Positions 30,800 to 42,422 of a DNA stretch of 64,000 bases are shown here, piece by piece (the stretch's first letter is position 1; each line of letters opens with the position of its first letter). Where the stretch lies: assembly GCA_030323885.1 (NCBI GenBank), contig CM059187.1:86905726-86969725 (forward strand). The letters are read 5' to 3'. Source of the stretch: Branchipolynoe longqiensis. Its lineage: Eukaryota > Annelida > Polychaeta > Phyllodocida > Polynoidae. The translations under genes and the position numbers were made by a program. The notes beneath the pieces are model-generated. The model did not search any database and was not told where the DNA came from. It saw nothing but the letters and a program-made list of their open reading frames with translations.

Positions 30800-31880
30800 C
30801 TCGACCGATGGAAATGCGGGCTGGGCTGATTAGCTCGCATTCGGAAATGCGGGCTACTCACCAGGCTCACATTTGCTACCATTTGTGGGGCCGGGTTCCC
30901 TGCTGTAACGCATCGCTAGGAGATGTCGATTGCGACTCTCCTAGCAACGGTGGAAGGTCGAGCGCTCGAGCTCTGACCCGTCAGACATACTTTATGCATG
31001 TTTTAGACAAGATTTAGGCTCTTATTGTTGAAATTCCAAACTTATTTAACTTAACTAATACGGGAGGGGATAGACCTAATGTATTTAATCGGTATTCAAT
31101 GGAATCATTCTATGAAAGAACATTTATTGTACTAGTTAGGGTAAGAGTAAAGCCGTGAGCTCTTGGAAAGGTGAATTGGAACGTTCCTTGCATTCTTTAC
31201 TATTCTCCAGTCTTCTTGTAGATTATCCGCTATGGATAACCTGATATTTGCTTGCTTTATATGTAATTAAGGGCCTTATGCCTAATAGGCCTTATGCAGG
31301 CGATTAACCCATCTGTGGGGGAGATAATCGCATATTAACAGACATATTAACAGAATTAACGTAGTGCTATTTTGGCTGAAAATAAGACATTAACTTAGGC
31401 TGATTATCAGTGACAGCAGCAGAGACCCCGGGCGCGTCTGCTTAGTTTTGGATTAATTTAAACATAATAATACACACCGAACGGCGGAGAGGACAGCCAG
31501 TTAGTTGAAATAACAAGTAATTGCTTTAGTCTGATAAATGCGAGGAGGGATCAAGAACTGTATTTATTTGATACTCTGGCTGTCGGCCCTTAGCCCAGGA
31601 ATGACAAGACAGTGATGGTCTACCTGCAGATGGGACGAGAGGCGGCGGCGGGATAAATTAACTCGTAGGCTCGCCTTAAGCGGGGGTGGAATAGCCCGAC
31701 GGTTAAACATGCATATATGTAAGTATGTATGTGCATATATACGTATATTATATATACATATGTAGGCCTACATCTGTAGTATGTACATATATGTAATAAA
31801 CATGTGCACCGATATGCATTAATATCTATGTTAGATATGTCCCTAGACATTTATATATTCGATATATACATATACATATA
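30800..31880. other. Mostly unassigned sequence
   Basis: Apart from a short GAAATGCGGGCT repeat near 30809-30855 and TATATACATATG words at 31720-31790, I see no repeats, RNA genes or convincing exons. Confidence 0.45.
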
Positions 31881-31885
31881 CATAT

Positions 31886-32083
31886 AAAGTAAAACCTCTC
31901 TAACCGACCACCTCCACAGATCGACCACCTCCACTGACCGACCACGCTCCTATATCGATCGCTTTATTTGGGTCCCAACAAAACCATTGTAAAGATATTC
32001 TAACTCCCTAAACCGACCACCTCCCTAAATGGACCACTTTATGTCGGTCCATGGTCGGTTGACGTAGAGAGGTTTTACTATAG
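31886..32083. mobile_element. Palindromic MITE-B
   Basis: AGTAAAACCTCTCTAACCG at the left and GTAGAGAGGTTTTACTAT at the right; the terminal C of CAGT is mutated. Confidence 0.85.
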
Positions 32084-32205
32084 CCTAGGTACATATATAC
32101 ATATTTACCCACAATTGATTAATATATATGTATAAATATACATATATCCATAATTCCATGTAAATATAGATGAATGTGCATTCGAGGAGGTTCTTCTGTC
32201 GGATA

Positions 32206-32370
32206 TTGTCCCCGCCCCGCCCCGCCCCGCCCCGCCCCGCCCCGCCCCGCCCCGCCCGCCCCGCCCCGCCCCGCCCGCCCCGCCCGCCCCGCCCGCCCGC
32301 CCCGCCCCGCCCCGCCCCGCCCCGCCCCGCCCGCCCCGCCCCGCCCCGCCCCGCACCCCCCCCCCCCCGA
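32206..32370. repeat. CCCCG/CCCG minisatellite
   Basis: Perfect CCCCG pentamers with interspersed CCCG tetramers, then a C run. The complementary strand is a dense GGGG array, quadruplex-prone. All six frames are open, giving Pro/Ala/Arg and Gly/Arg/Ala artefacts. Confidence 0.95.
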
Positions 32371-32399
32371 ACTGTACCCCACACAGCCTTCGAAATGTA

Positions 32400-32635
32400 C
32401 TCTTTTGTTTGTTGAATTCGGTTTCACCACATAATGGAACCTTCAAAAGATTGTCGCATCAACAATTCGGGCATACACAGTACACTAATTATAATGATCA
32501 ATGGCACCAGCGGCAACTTATCTTTGATGTCCCGCCCCGACCATGCCATTCACCTCCATTCCATCCCTCACCCCCACACTAACACCCCCCTCAACCCCCA
32601 ACCCCCCCCCACACACACACATACACATCCTTGAA
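32400..32635. other. Unassigned sequence ending in a CA/CCCC run
   Basis: No gene seen; 32560-32630 is C- and CA-rich. Confidence 0.4.
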
Positions 32636-32644
32636 ATGATTAGG

Positions 32645-32995
32645 ACCAGACCGGATGGCCGAATGAGTTGAGCAACCATCCCCTGTTTTGCTCGATCGTG
32701 GGATTCGAACCCACGGGTTCAAATCCTGATCGAGTCAAGCTAATGTCTTAAAAAAATTGATACTTGTCGCTTCCTAGGAAGGCGCTCGGCATTAGTAGAA
32801 TAGGACAAGGACTGGTTGGCTCAGTGTTAGGATAACGCGACTGAATGGAATATTATCAGGTCATGATGTTGGTGTCCTGGTCTCCCAATGGGGCAGCACT
32901 ATATAGTCGGCATGAGTGCGAACTGTCACAAGTCGGTACCCGTTCTGATATGACCATAAATGTTGCCAGGACGTAAAACTACAACAGCAAACCAA
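32645..32995 (+). mobile_element. SINE-1, full length
   Basis: Head GACCGGATGGCCGAATGAGT with B-box GGGTTCAAATCC, complete body and hairpin/tail GCCAGGACGTAAAACTACAA. Confidence 0.9.
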
Positions 32996-33135
32996 CGTTG
33001 TAATGGAGAGGTGACTGCGAGGCTTGAGTCTCCCGCGTCCAACCCAACCCCATTCACTACGGCAGTCATTGACGGCCGAGCCACAGGCGAGGGTTGTGTG
33101 TGGCCTGTCATATTGCGACATAAAGAACCACTACT

Positions 33136-33490
33136 GCTGGTGTAGCAGTTTAAAAAGGTACCCGGTTTAAAACGGTGCTTATCGCAATGCGCATGCATCA
33201 AAGTCGAATGGCAAGCCTGAAATCTTGTATGAATTTCTGGCTTGCTTCTTCTGTCTGTGAGAGAGCTCCCTGGAATTCTAGGGCGAGACAAGCAAGAATT
33301 CCTTCAGGAATCATTGTAGTGATTATCTTATGCTTAATTTATATATATTATACTCTACACTAACGAGTTAACAAGCAATTAACAACTTAGTAAATATAGG
33401 CACAACCTGAATCAGGTAGAAATGCATGCGCACGCACACAGTGAAAACCCTCGTTTTAAACCGGGTACCCTTTTAAACTGCAACACCGGC
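33136..33490. mobile_element. TIR element G (CCGGTGT terminal group)
   Basis: Left GCTGGTGTAGCAGTTTAAAA and right TTTTAAACTGCAACACCGGC are inverted, and the inverted repeat continues through GGTACCCGGTTTAAAACG, about 39 bp in all. Subterminal TGCGCATGCATCAAAG matches the inner TIR of element F. Non-coding and 355 bp long. Confidence 0.8.
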
Positions 33491-33514
33491 ACGCCGGGTA
33501 CCCCCGGCCCGCTG

Positions 33515-33861
33515 TTAAAGCTGCATAGTCCGAGGAAATATCAAATTTTCAAAACCAAAATAATGATATAGATTTGACTCTACATATCTAACTTAGATAT
33601 TGATGCGCATATTGCCACATAGAAGGGAACACTGAGACAATTTGATAGAACCTGTTACTGATGAAGCCTATGGTGTCAGAGTTTTGGCATGCTTGCCAAA
33701 ACTAATTTTGCATGTTTGAATTTCAAATATCTCAAAACTTATCCATTTAAAATCAAAGTTACTTTAACCTGAAATAAGGTAGATTATAGCGATCAATTTA
33801 ATATATTTATCTCAGAAAAATTACCAAAACGCAAAACCATCGGACTATGCCACTTTAACAC
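33515..33861 (+). mobile_element. MITE-A, full length
   Basis: TTAAAGCTGCATAGTCCGA to ATCGGACTATGCCACTTTAA; the whole internal sequence is present. Confidence 0.9.
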
Positions 33862-33931
33862 AGGCTGGTTTAATGGCGGTGGACCTAGTCACCTGGGTAT
33901 GTGATGCATGTACTTCAAATTCAAGATTAAA

Positions 33932-34286
33932 GTTGCATAGTCCGATGAAATATCAAATTTTCAAAACTAAACCAATTATCTAGATTTGATTTGACATCTA
34001 ACTTAGATACTGATGCACTTATTAAGCATTTGTTTCTGCGTAGAACTTAGAAGGCAATGCTGAGTCAATTTAACAGAACCTGTTACTGCAGAAGTCTATG
34101 GTGTCAGAGTTTTGGCAAGCTTGCCAAAACTAATTTTCCATGTTTGCACTCAAAATATCAAAAAGGTTTACCATTTGAAATAAAAGTAACTTTGAACTAA
34201 TGTAAAGTAGATACTGGTGATCAATCAAATATATTTATCTCAGAAAAAATACTGAAAATCAAACCATCGGACTATGCAACTTCAAG
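33932..34286 (+). mobile_element. MITE-A, full length
   Basis: Ends TTAAAGTTGCATAGTCCGAT and ATCGGACTATGCAACTTCAA, in the same orientation as the preceding copy. Confidence 0.92.
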
Positions 34287-34343
34287 TGAAGATTGCCCTC
34301 CACCACCACCCCCCACCCCCAGTCGATTTGATATGTGTGAAAT

Positions 34344-34702
34344 TAAAGTTGCATAGTGGATCGCTTTGAGCTTTTGGCATTTTCTGGGATAAATATGTTA
34401 AGTTGGTTGTTATAATCTACCTTACTTTAGTTTGAGGAATTTAAATTTTAAATGGCTAAAAATGTTTAATGTTTGAGATATTTGAAGTGCAAACATCCCA
34501 AATAAATGTTGGCTAGCACGGCAAAACTCTGGCACCATAGACAGTAAGAGGTTCTATTAGATTGTCACAGTATTCCTTTATATGTGGTGACAAATGTTTA
34601 ATAAGTGACCCAATGTCTAAGTTATATATGTAGACTCAATTGAAGACGACTATTTTGGTTTTGAAAAAATGATGTTTTGATCAGGCTATGCGGCTTTAAT
34701 TA
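34344..34702 (-). mobile_element. MITE-A, full length
   Basis: Opposite orientation, ends TTAAAGTTGCATAGTGGATC and AGGCTATGCGGCTTTAATTA. Confidence 0.88.
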
Positions 34703-34779
34703 ACAGTACGACGATGGGTGCAGCGAACTTCGTGACTACTCACATGTTGCGGCGAGAGATATTGTCACTTTGTATTTGT

Positions 34780-35070
34780 TGACGTTTTACATCCTAGCAA
34801 TATCTAAGGTCATTCCAGGACGGGTAAAAACTTGAGACAGCCGGTGACTTTGATAGTGACGCCCCACTGTCACACGCCTCCGTCGGCACCATGACCCGGT
34901 ATCCTACTCAGTCACATTATCCTGATGCTGCAAATCAGTGGCTGTCCGATTATTAGTGCCTAGCGACAAGTTTAAATTGATGTCATCGGTTTGGCCCGAC
35001 TGGAATTCGAACCCAGGACCTTCCGCACGGTAAGCGAGCATTCTACCGACTGGACCATTACAATTCACAT
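34780..35070 (-). mobile_element. SINE-1
   Basis: Tail complement GACGTTTTACATCCTAGC, body, and a head with GGTCCAGTCGGTAGAATGC-like complement. Confidence 0.85.
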
Positions 35071-35194
35071 TCTCCACATGACGAGGCAGCACAGAATGAC
35101 GTGGGTTGCCTCACTTCAACACTGGGATCCAATGAGTGTGCGTATTTACATGGAGAAAGAGAAATAAAAACATAAAGGGACATAGTGGAGAAGC

Positions 35195-35520
35195 CGTTTG
35201 TTGGTGTTTTGCATCCTAGAAACATCTAGGGTCATATCAGAAAGGGTACCGACTTGTGACAGACAGCATGCACTCATGGCGACGTAATAGTGCTGTCAGA
35301 ACTGGGATACCAGGCCGCTGGAACCATGACCTGATATCGCATTCAGTTACATTATCCTGACACTTAGCTAACCACTCCCTGCCCTATCCTAGTAATGTCG
35401 GTCGACAGGCTAGGTAGCAACCAGTATCAATTTAGTAAGTCATTGGATTGACTCCGACAGGATTTGAACTCCCTACCTTCCCCATAGGAAGCGGGCGCTC
35501 TAACCAACCAAAAGCCCATA
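35195..35520 (-). mobile_element. SINE-1
   Basis: GTGTTTTGCATCCTAGAAAC, GTCATATCAGAAAGGGTACC and ATTCAGTTACATTATCCTG, with a head-like GGTTAGAGCGCCCGC complement. Confidence 0.85.
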
Positions 35521-35529
35521 TATATTATG

Positions 35530-36345
35530 CATCTATAAAATAAACACACATATATAATAGACTACATCAACGTTCCAGCTGCGCGGTGCATTGTGGGATG
35601 TGTCAGAGCAAAACAAACCCACGAGAAGCACATGGTACATGCTAATTACACTGGGTGCAGCTATGAAATGTGATAGTTTCAGCTCAACTCAGCTCTTGTT
35701 TGAAACATAGAATACCAACTAAAAATATATATATAATAAATTAAGATATTAATCTTTTATTCAGCATTGCATTTACATCAATATAATCAGCACATCTTAT
35801 GCCATGTGCATTTAGACTTAGACAAATCTGGGCACTCAGACTAGTGTTAGAGCCATAGCCAGAGTCAGTTTTACTTATTTTATTCATGTTTTTATTTATA
35901 TCCTATGGTTAATGACATATGTAGAAATAGAAAATGAGTAGGGTTAATCAGATATTGGTTCTATATTTCTTTGAAACAAGTTTTTGTTGACGCATTTGAC
36001 ATTTTAATATTTAGAACAAGAATTACTTCTGGCTAATCAATGGTGATGTAAACATCAGCTTGTAATTGTAAAGTGACTGAAATTGTATGTTTCTTAGCTC
36101 AAAATGCTTAATTATGGAGAGTTGTGTCTTAAACATATTCATTATATTATTATATTGCATCCTTCCATCCATGTTTGTGCCAAATTGTTATGTATTTCTA
36201 TTAATTTTGAATAAAATGGCAGTTTTGCTCTATGCGTATCGGCCAACTCAATGGCCGTACATCTTTGCTTTGCTCCCAATGCCGTTTGTGCCCTCGGAAC
36301 TGTGATCTCGTTTATCTATAATACGTGTTATGTATATATATGTAT
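35530..36345. other. Low-repeat sequence with one stray copy of the F/L core
   Basis: Near 36188-36262, GTATTTCTATTAATTTTGAA and GCCAACTCAATGGCCGT match the ~190-bp core found as dimers in elements F and L. The rest shows no gene or repeat; AT-rich. Confidence 0.5.
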
Positions 36346-36351
36346 ATGTAT

Positions 36352-36380
36352 CTATATATATATATATATATATATATATG
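36352..36380. repeat. (TA)n microsatellite
   Basis: Short TA run. Confidence 0.95.
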
Positions 36381-36517
36381 CCTTGCTAACTGGTTGAGCC
36401 ACTGACACTTCTTGTCGGAACCAAAGCAACAAAATAACAAAAATAAAAAATTTAACCCAACACAAACACACACAGCTTCAGATTTATCTATATGTCAGAA
36501 GTCATACCCTGTTATAC

Positions 36518-36703
36518 CTGACGTGTTTAGTGTGTTTAGGCTGAGTCCTAAATGTCTCGCCCGGTGATGCCTCGCCAGTACAGGGGGCGACATTTAGGAG
36601 CATGTAGCTGGGCTGGTAAGGGGCACAGTCTACGCAGATCCCCACTGGTTCCCGGTAATTGGGCATCAGCGTGATGGCCAGTGTCACTATTGTTGGCATA
36701 GGG
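36518..36703 (-). CDS. Candidate internal or first coding exon, unidentified protein
   Basis: A minus-strand open segment of about 60 codons outside any repeat. It has an acceptor-like CTGTCTGAACCACAG before 36703 and a donor-like CAG|GTATAA after 36518. The translation starts MPTIVTLAITLMPNYREP and continues with a region containing CVDCAPYQPSYMLLNVAPC, so three cysteines lie in a balanced, non-repetitive composition suggestive of an extracellular or secreted domain. The frame would end in phase 2. I recognise no family. This is the most protein-like stretch in the window. A second frame (36548-36748) is also open, which weakens the case. Confidence 0.33.
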
Positions 36704-37180
36704 CTGTGGTTCAGACAGATGGTGTTTTGGGGGAATGCTTACATACATCGGCTAGCCAGCTCTCCGGGCATTCTGCCAGGGGGCGTGCAATTACCAACAG
36801 TTCATCGACAACGCTAGTTTTAGGGGTATCACTAACAAGTCGGGAACACAGACTGGCGAATATTGCCGAGAAGAAATATGAGGAAACACAAGAGAGCCCG
36901 ACTCCTCAGCCCCTCACTCAGAGTATCTTTTCATTCACTTTATTTATGGATTTCTCTGGTGGGTGCTTTTGTGTGTGTGTGTGTGTGTGTGTTGGAGATG
37001 TTTGAGAACTGCTGTGAATGCGTTGATTTGTTGCATAGTCAGTGATTTTCCTCTTCTGAACACTGGAAGGCGTCATTGTTGGCAAACTGATGAGGTGCAC
37101 AACTATGAGTTATACTTATACTTATACTTATAGCGAGGTCTGGCGTTATTTGTAAGGTACAGGCCAAGGGGCCTGTGACA
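36704..37180. other. Unassigned sequence, short GT run
   Basis: (GT)n at 36970-36992 and TTATACTTATACTTATA at 37113-37130. No supported gene. Confidence 0.4.
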
Positions 37181-37189
37181 TGGCCCTGG

Positions 37190-38385
37190 TAATAAGGCAC
37201 CCTTCACATAGCCATCCTCCTTTCCTCCTCCTCCCCACCTCCTCCCCTCCCCCCTCCCTCCCCGTCTCCCCTCCTCCTCCCCCTTCCTTCGCGCCCCCTA
37301 CTCCTCCTTCCCTCTCCCACTCCTCTCAACCTCCCCATCCCGCTCACTCTCACCCTCTCAAATCCTCTCTCCACTCTCCCCCCTCACGCTCCTCACCTCT
37401 CAATTCTACTGCCTCTCCCTCCAAATTCCCCCGCCCCCCACCCCTTATCGTCCCCCTCTTCCCTCTCTTCTCCGCCAGCTCGACTTCTCTCACTCCCCTT
37501 CGATCTCCTCTCCCCCCCCTCCGCTCTCCTATCCCGTCTCCTTTCTTCCCCTTTGATCTCCGCCCCAATCCCCGTCTATCAACACCCGCCCCTCTCCCCT
37601 TCACCTTCTGTTCTCTACCCCCTCCGCCCCCTCTCCCCTCTTCTTTCCCCTCCACTCCCTCTTCATCCTCTTCTCTCCCCTCCCTCTTCCTCCCCTACTT
37701 CCACTCCCATATCCTCTCCTTTCATTCCCTTCCCTTCCATCCCACCTCCTCTTCTGTCCTCTCCTCTCACCTTGCCCTCCTCCCTTCCCCTCCTCTCCTC
37801 GCCTATCCCTTCCCCTCTCCTCTCCTTCCCTCTCCTCTCCCCTCCTCTCCTCTCATATCCATTCCCCTCCTCTCCTCTCCTTTCCCTCGCTCCTGTTTTC
37901 TTCGTTTCCTTTCTATCCCTTCCTCTCCTCTCCCTTCCCTTCCCCTCCAGTCTCCTCTCCTCCCCCTCCTCCTTCTCCTCCCCTCTCTTCTCCACTCCTC
38001 TCCCTTTCATCCCATTTACTCTAATCATCTCTCCCTCTCCTCTCCTCTCCTCTCCTCCCTCCCCATCCGATCCGCCGCTCTCCTCCCCTCTCCTACTCTT
38101 TCCTCCACTCTCCTCTCATCTGCTCTCCTCCCCTCTCGTCCTCCCCTCCCCATCCCCATCTCTCCTCTCCCTTCCCTTCTTCTCCCCTGTGATCCTCTCT
38201 TCCCTCCCCCTCCTCCTCTCTCCTCTCCCTCTCCCCTCACTCTCCTCCTTCTCCCCCCTCTCCCCCCTCTCCGCCACCTCTACTCTCCCTCTCCTCCCCC
38301 TCTCCTGCCCCTCTCCTCCCCTCTCCCCTCCTGCCCCCTCCTGCCCCCCCCCCCCCCCCTTCGCCGCCCTCTGCCGCCTTTCTGG
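37190..38385. repeat. 1.2-kb pyrimidine tract (CCTCT-rich)
   Basis: The plus strand is almost entirely C and T, mostly CTCCTCTCC words without strict period, ending in a C18-like run near 38346. The 476-codon Ser/Pro/Leu frame and its Arg/Gly/Glu complement are consequences of the strand bias. Confidence 0.93.
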
Positions 38386-38414
38386 TGTTCCCGACTAGTT
38401 CCAATTTGCCGCGT

Positions 38415-38463
38415 TGTGTGCGGGTACGTGCGGGTACGTGCGGGTACGTGCGGGTACGTGCTG
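38415..38463. repeat. 10-bp minisatellite GTGCGGGTAC
   Basis: Four to five perfect units between the pyrimidine tract and the CA-rich array. Confidence 0.9.
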
Positions 38464-38594
38464 CCGGGCTCCGACACCAGCTACCCCCAATGTCTGCATG
38501 CAACCTCCACATCCCTTCACATTCCACCCGTAATGAAGACAAAGGCCGCCTTATCTGTCTGTTACATGCTTTATGTGCACCCCTTATCACCCAC

Positions 38595-41075
38595 ACTCGT
38601 GTATTCATAATCACACGCATCCCCCCACCCACTCACACCCACCCACACCCACTCACACCCAAACACACTCACACGCAGCCACAGTCACAATCACACCCAC
38701 ACACACTCATACACACATCCCCCACACCCCAGCCCCACACTCAATCCCACACTCACACACACAACCACACTCACACTCACACCCACACACTCACACGCAG
38801 CCACACTCACAATCACACCCACACACACTCATACACACACATCCCCCACACCCCAGCCTCACACTCAATCCCACACTCACACACACAACCACACTCACAC
38901 CCACTCACACACACACTCACACACAACCACAATCACACCCACACACTCATACACACATCCCCCACACCCCAGCCCCAAACTCAAACCCACACTCACACAC
39001 AACCAGACTCACACTCACACCCACTCACACACACTCACACCCAAACACACTCACACGCAGCCACACTCACTCATACACACATCCCCCACACCCCAGCCCC
39101 ACACTCAAACCCACACTCAGACACACAACCACACTCACACTCACACCCACACACTCACACGCAGCCACACTCACAAGCACACCCACACACAGTCATACAC
39201 ACATCCCCACACCCCAGCCCCATTCTCACTCCCACACTCCCACACACAACCACAACCACACTCACACTCACACCCACACACTCACACGCAGCCACACTCA
39301 CAATCACACCCACACACACTCATACACACATCCCCCACACCCCAGCCTCACACTCAATCCCACACTCACACACAACCACACTCACACTCACACACACACT
39401 CACACACAACCACAATCACACCCACACACTCATACACACATCCCCCACACCCCATCCCCACACTCAATCCCACACTCACACACACAACCACACTCATATA
39501 CACATCCTCACACCCATACACACTCACACGCAGTCACACTCACCATTCCACCCACACACACTCATACACACATCCCCACACCCCAGCCCCACACTCAAAC
39601 CCACACTCACACACACAACCACACTCACACACTCACACTCACACCCACTCACACCCACACACACACACTAACTCGCAGCCACACTCACAATCACACCCAC
39701 ACACACTCATACACACATCCCCACACCCCAGCCCCATATTCAGTCCCACACTCACCCACCTAACCACACTTACACTCACATCCACACACACTCACACTCA
39801 CACACAACCACACTCACACTCACACCCACTCATACAAACACACATCCCCCACACCCAACCCCCACACTCAAACTCACACACACAACCACACTCACACTCA
39901 CACCCACTCACACCCACACACACTCACACGCAGCCACACTCACACTCACACACATCCCCTACACCCCAGCCCCACACTCACTCCCACACTCACACACAAA
40001 CACCAACACACCCACACTCATATACTCATCCTCACACACATCCCCCACAGACACTCACACGCAGCCACACTCACACTCACACACACATCCCCTACACCCC
40101 AGCCCCACACTCACTCCCACACTCACACACACAACCACCCACACACCCACACTCATATACTCATACACACACATCCCCCACAGACACTCACACGCAGCCA
40201 CACTCACACTCACACACATCCCCTACACCCCAGCCCCATACTCACTCCCACACTCACTACACCACACATACCACCCCACACAACCCACCCACTACACCCA
40301 CACTCATATACTCATACTCACACACATCCCCCACAGACACTCACACGCAGCCACACTCACACACATCCCCTACACCCCAGCCCCATACTCACTCCCACAC
40401 TCACACACAAACACCCACACACCCACACTCATATACTCATACTCACACACATCCCCCACACACACTCACGCGCAGCCACACTCACACTCACACACACACA
40501 ACCCAGCCCCACACTCACTCCCACACTCACACACACAACCACACTCACACCCACTCACACACACACTCACACACAACCACAATCACACCCACACACTCAT
40601 ACACACATCCCCCACACCCCATCCCCACACTCACACACACAACCACACTCACACACACAAACACACTCACACTCACACTCACTCATATCCACATCCCCAC
40701 ACCCCAGCCCCACACTCACTCCCACACTCACACACACAAACACCCACACACCCACACTCATATACTCATACTCACTCACATCCCCCACAGACACTCACAC
40801 GCAGCCACACTCACACTCACACACATCCCCCACAGACACTCACACGCAGCCACACTCACACTCACACACATCCCCCACAGACACTCACACGCAGCCACAC
40901 TCACACTCACACACATCCCCCACAGACACTCACACGCAGCCACACTCACACTCACACACATCCCCCACAGACACTCACACGCAGCCACACTCACACTCAC
41001 ACACATCTCCCACAGACACTCACACGCAGCCACACTCACACTCACACTCACACTCACACTCACACACATATCCCC
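38595..41075. repeat. 2.5-kb CA-rich higher-order repeat
   Basis: CACACTCACAC microrepeats are organised into longer units marked by ATCCCCCACACCCCAGCCCC and CACACGCAGCCACACTCAC, recurring at very roughly 120-170 bp. At the right (40770-41045) the pattern tightens to a clean 45-bp unit. Thr/His/Ser and Val/Ser/Cys frames are artefacts. Confidence 0.93.
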
Positions 41076-41179
41076 TACACCCCAGCCCCACTTTGGCCGT
41101 TAGGGCTTATCAAACCAGCTCAATGTTGCTCAGATCTTTAGCTCTATGGCGACAGGTCAGTGTAGACACTGGTCACTAG

Positions 41180-41300
41180 AGCTAGGTTAAGGGGGGGGGG
41201 GGAGGTACTAAATACAAGTGCCACCACGTGTGTTTTAGGCATGAGGAGGGGGGGGGGGGGGGTGAAGGGACCCCAATAAGGGGGTCCCTACCTAAGTGCC
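41180..41300. repeat. Two G runs and a short palindrome
   Basis: G12-like run at 41190-41202, G14-like run near 41249-41262, then GGGACCCCAATAAGGGGGTCCC (in two halves, 41269-41277 and 41281-41288) able to form a hairpin. Confidence 0.65.
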
Positions 41301-41697
41301 TAAAACCCATATCGTGCCAGAAGCGATTTAGCAAATGGCTGCATAGTTTCCATTCCCGACATGCTCTGTCAGTGATCTGCACCTGCTCTGTCAGGGTTAT
41401 ATTTGCATGGGTGGTTAATATCAATTTTTGTATTTGCACCTTTGCACTACTTGTTCATTTCCAATGGATGTCACGTAGGGAATTGTTATTTTGAATCAAT
41501 TATGGCGGTTAGATTTTGTTTACCATAATACAAATCACACAGTTTTAATACCCTATCAAAGTGCCTCGTTTTGGGTGCTCCTGAATTTAGGACTACTATC
41601 CAAACATGCATGGTCTGCTGGGAATGTTTCAGCTTACTGTATATATATCAGACCTAATTCTCTTTGTTGTTGGTATATCAACTAAATAAAGGTGTTA
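41300..41697. other. Unassigned sequence
   Basis: No repeat or gene recognised. Confidence 0.4.
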
Positions 41698-42055
41698 CAT
41701 TAAAGCTGTATGGTCCGATTAAAGCATCAACTTTTTCGAAACCAAAACCATTATCTAGATTTGATCCCACAAGGCCAACTTGAATACTGGTGCACTTGTT
41801 AAGCATTTTTTTCTGCCTAGAAGGATATTGTAAGTCAATTTACCAGAACCTGTTACTGCTGAAGCCTATGGTGTAAGACTTTTTATGTGCATGCCAAAAT
41901 TAATTTAGCATAGTTTCACTTCAAATATTATCAAAGTTAACAATTTGTAATAAAGTTACTTCAAACTAAAGTGTGCTAGATGAAAATGATCAACCAAATA
42001 TATTTATTATAAAATATGGCAGACACTCAAAACCATCAGATTCTGCAACAGGGGG
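41698..42055 (+). mobile_element. MITE-A, full length but diverged
   Basis: TTAAAGCTGTATGGTCCGAT to ACCATCAGATTCTGCAAC. All internal words are present. Confidence 0.85.
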
Positions 42056-42087
42056 GATTTCAATGCCGGATCCATGTACTGGCCCCT

Positions 42088-42146
42088 GCCTTAATATGAC
42101 CTTAGATGTTGGCAGGATATAAAACTCCAACAAACAAGCAAGCAAT
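42088..42146 (+). mobile_element. SINE-1 tail-only piece
   Basis: TGCCTTAATATGACCTTAGA to GGCAGGATATAAAACTCC, with a CAAACAAGCAAGC tail. No body upstream. Confidence 0.75.
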
Positions 42147-42155
42147 GCAGGCATT

Positions 42156-42327
42156 GGGGGCATTCGACTGGGCCCTTTCTATCCGCAAGATTTACGGATG
42201 GAACGGATGGAGCCACATACACACATCCGAATCATCGGTATATGAACCCACTTCCGGTCCCAGTCGAATAGGAATTTGTTCAGAAATATTTTGACATTCG
42301 GATAGAGAGGCCCAGTCGAATGCCCCC
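42156..42327. mobile_element. Small palindromic element P8
   Basis: Perfect 19-bp terminal inverted repeat GGGGGCATTCGACTGGGCC, extended by TCTATCCG on each side. The interior repeats GGATGGAACGGATGG. 172 bp, non-coding. Confidence 0.8.
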
Positions 42328-42422
42328 TTTGACTTTGTGTGAAGTTTTTCCACCCACTTCCCTTTCCTCACATTTGGAAGAATAAGGTCATTGTCTTTCT
42401 GTCATATAACTTATAAGTCAAA

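Noticed and set aside
37180..38610. 476-codon Ser/Pro/Leu frame, the longest in the window
   Set aside because: The strand is almost pure C and T, so stops cannot occur. Composition is explained entirely by base bias.
38385..39763. Two overlapping ~400-codon Thr/His frames
   Set aside because: CA microrepeats lack stops in several frames at once, and two frames are open over the same bases.
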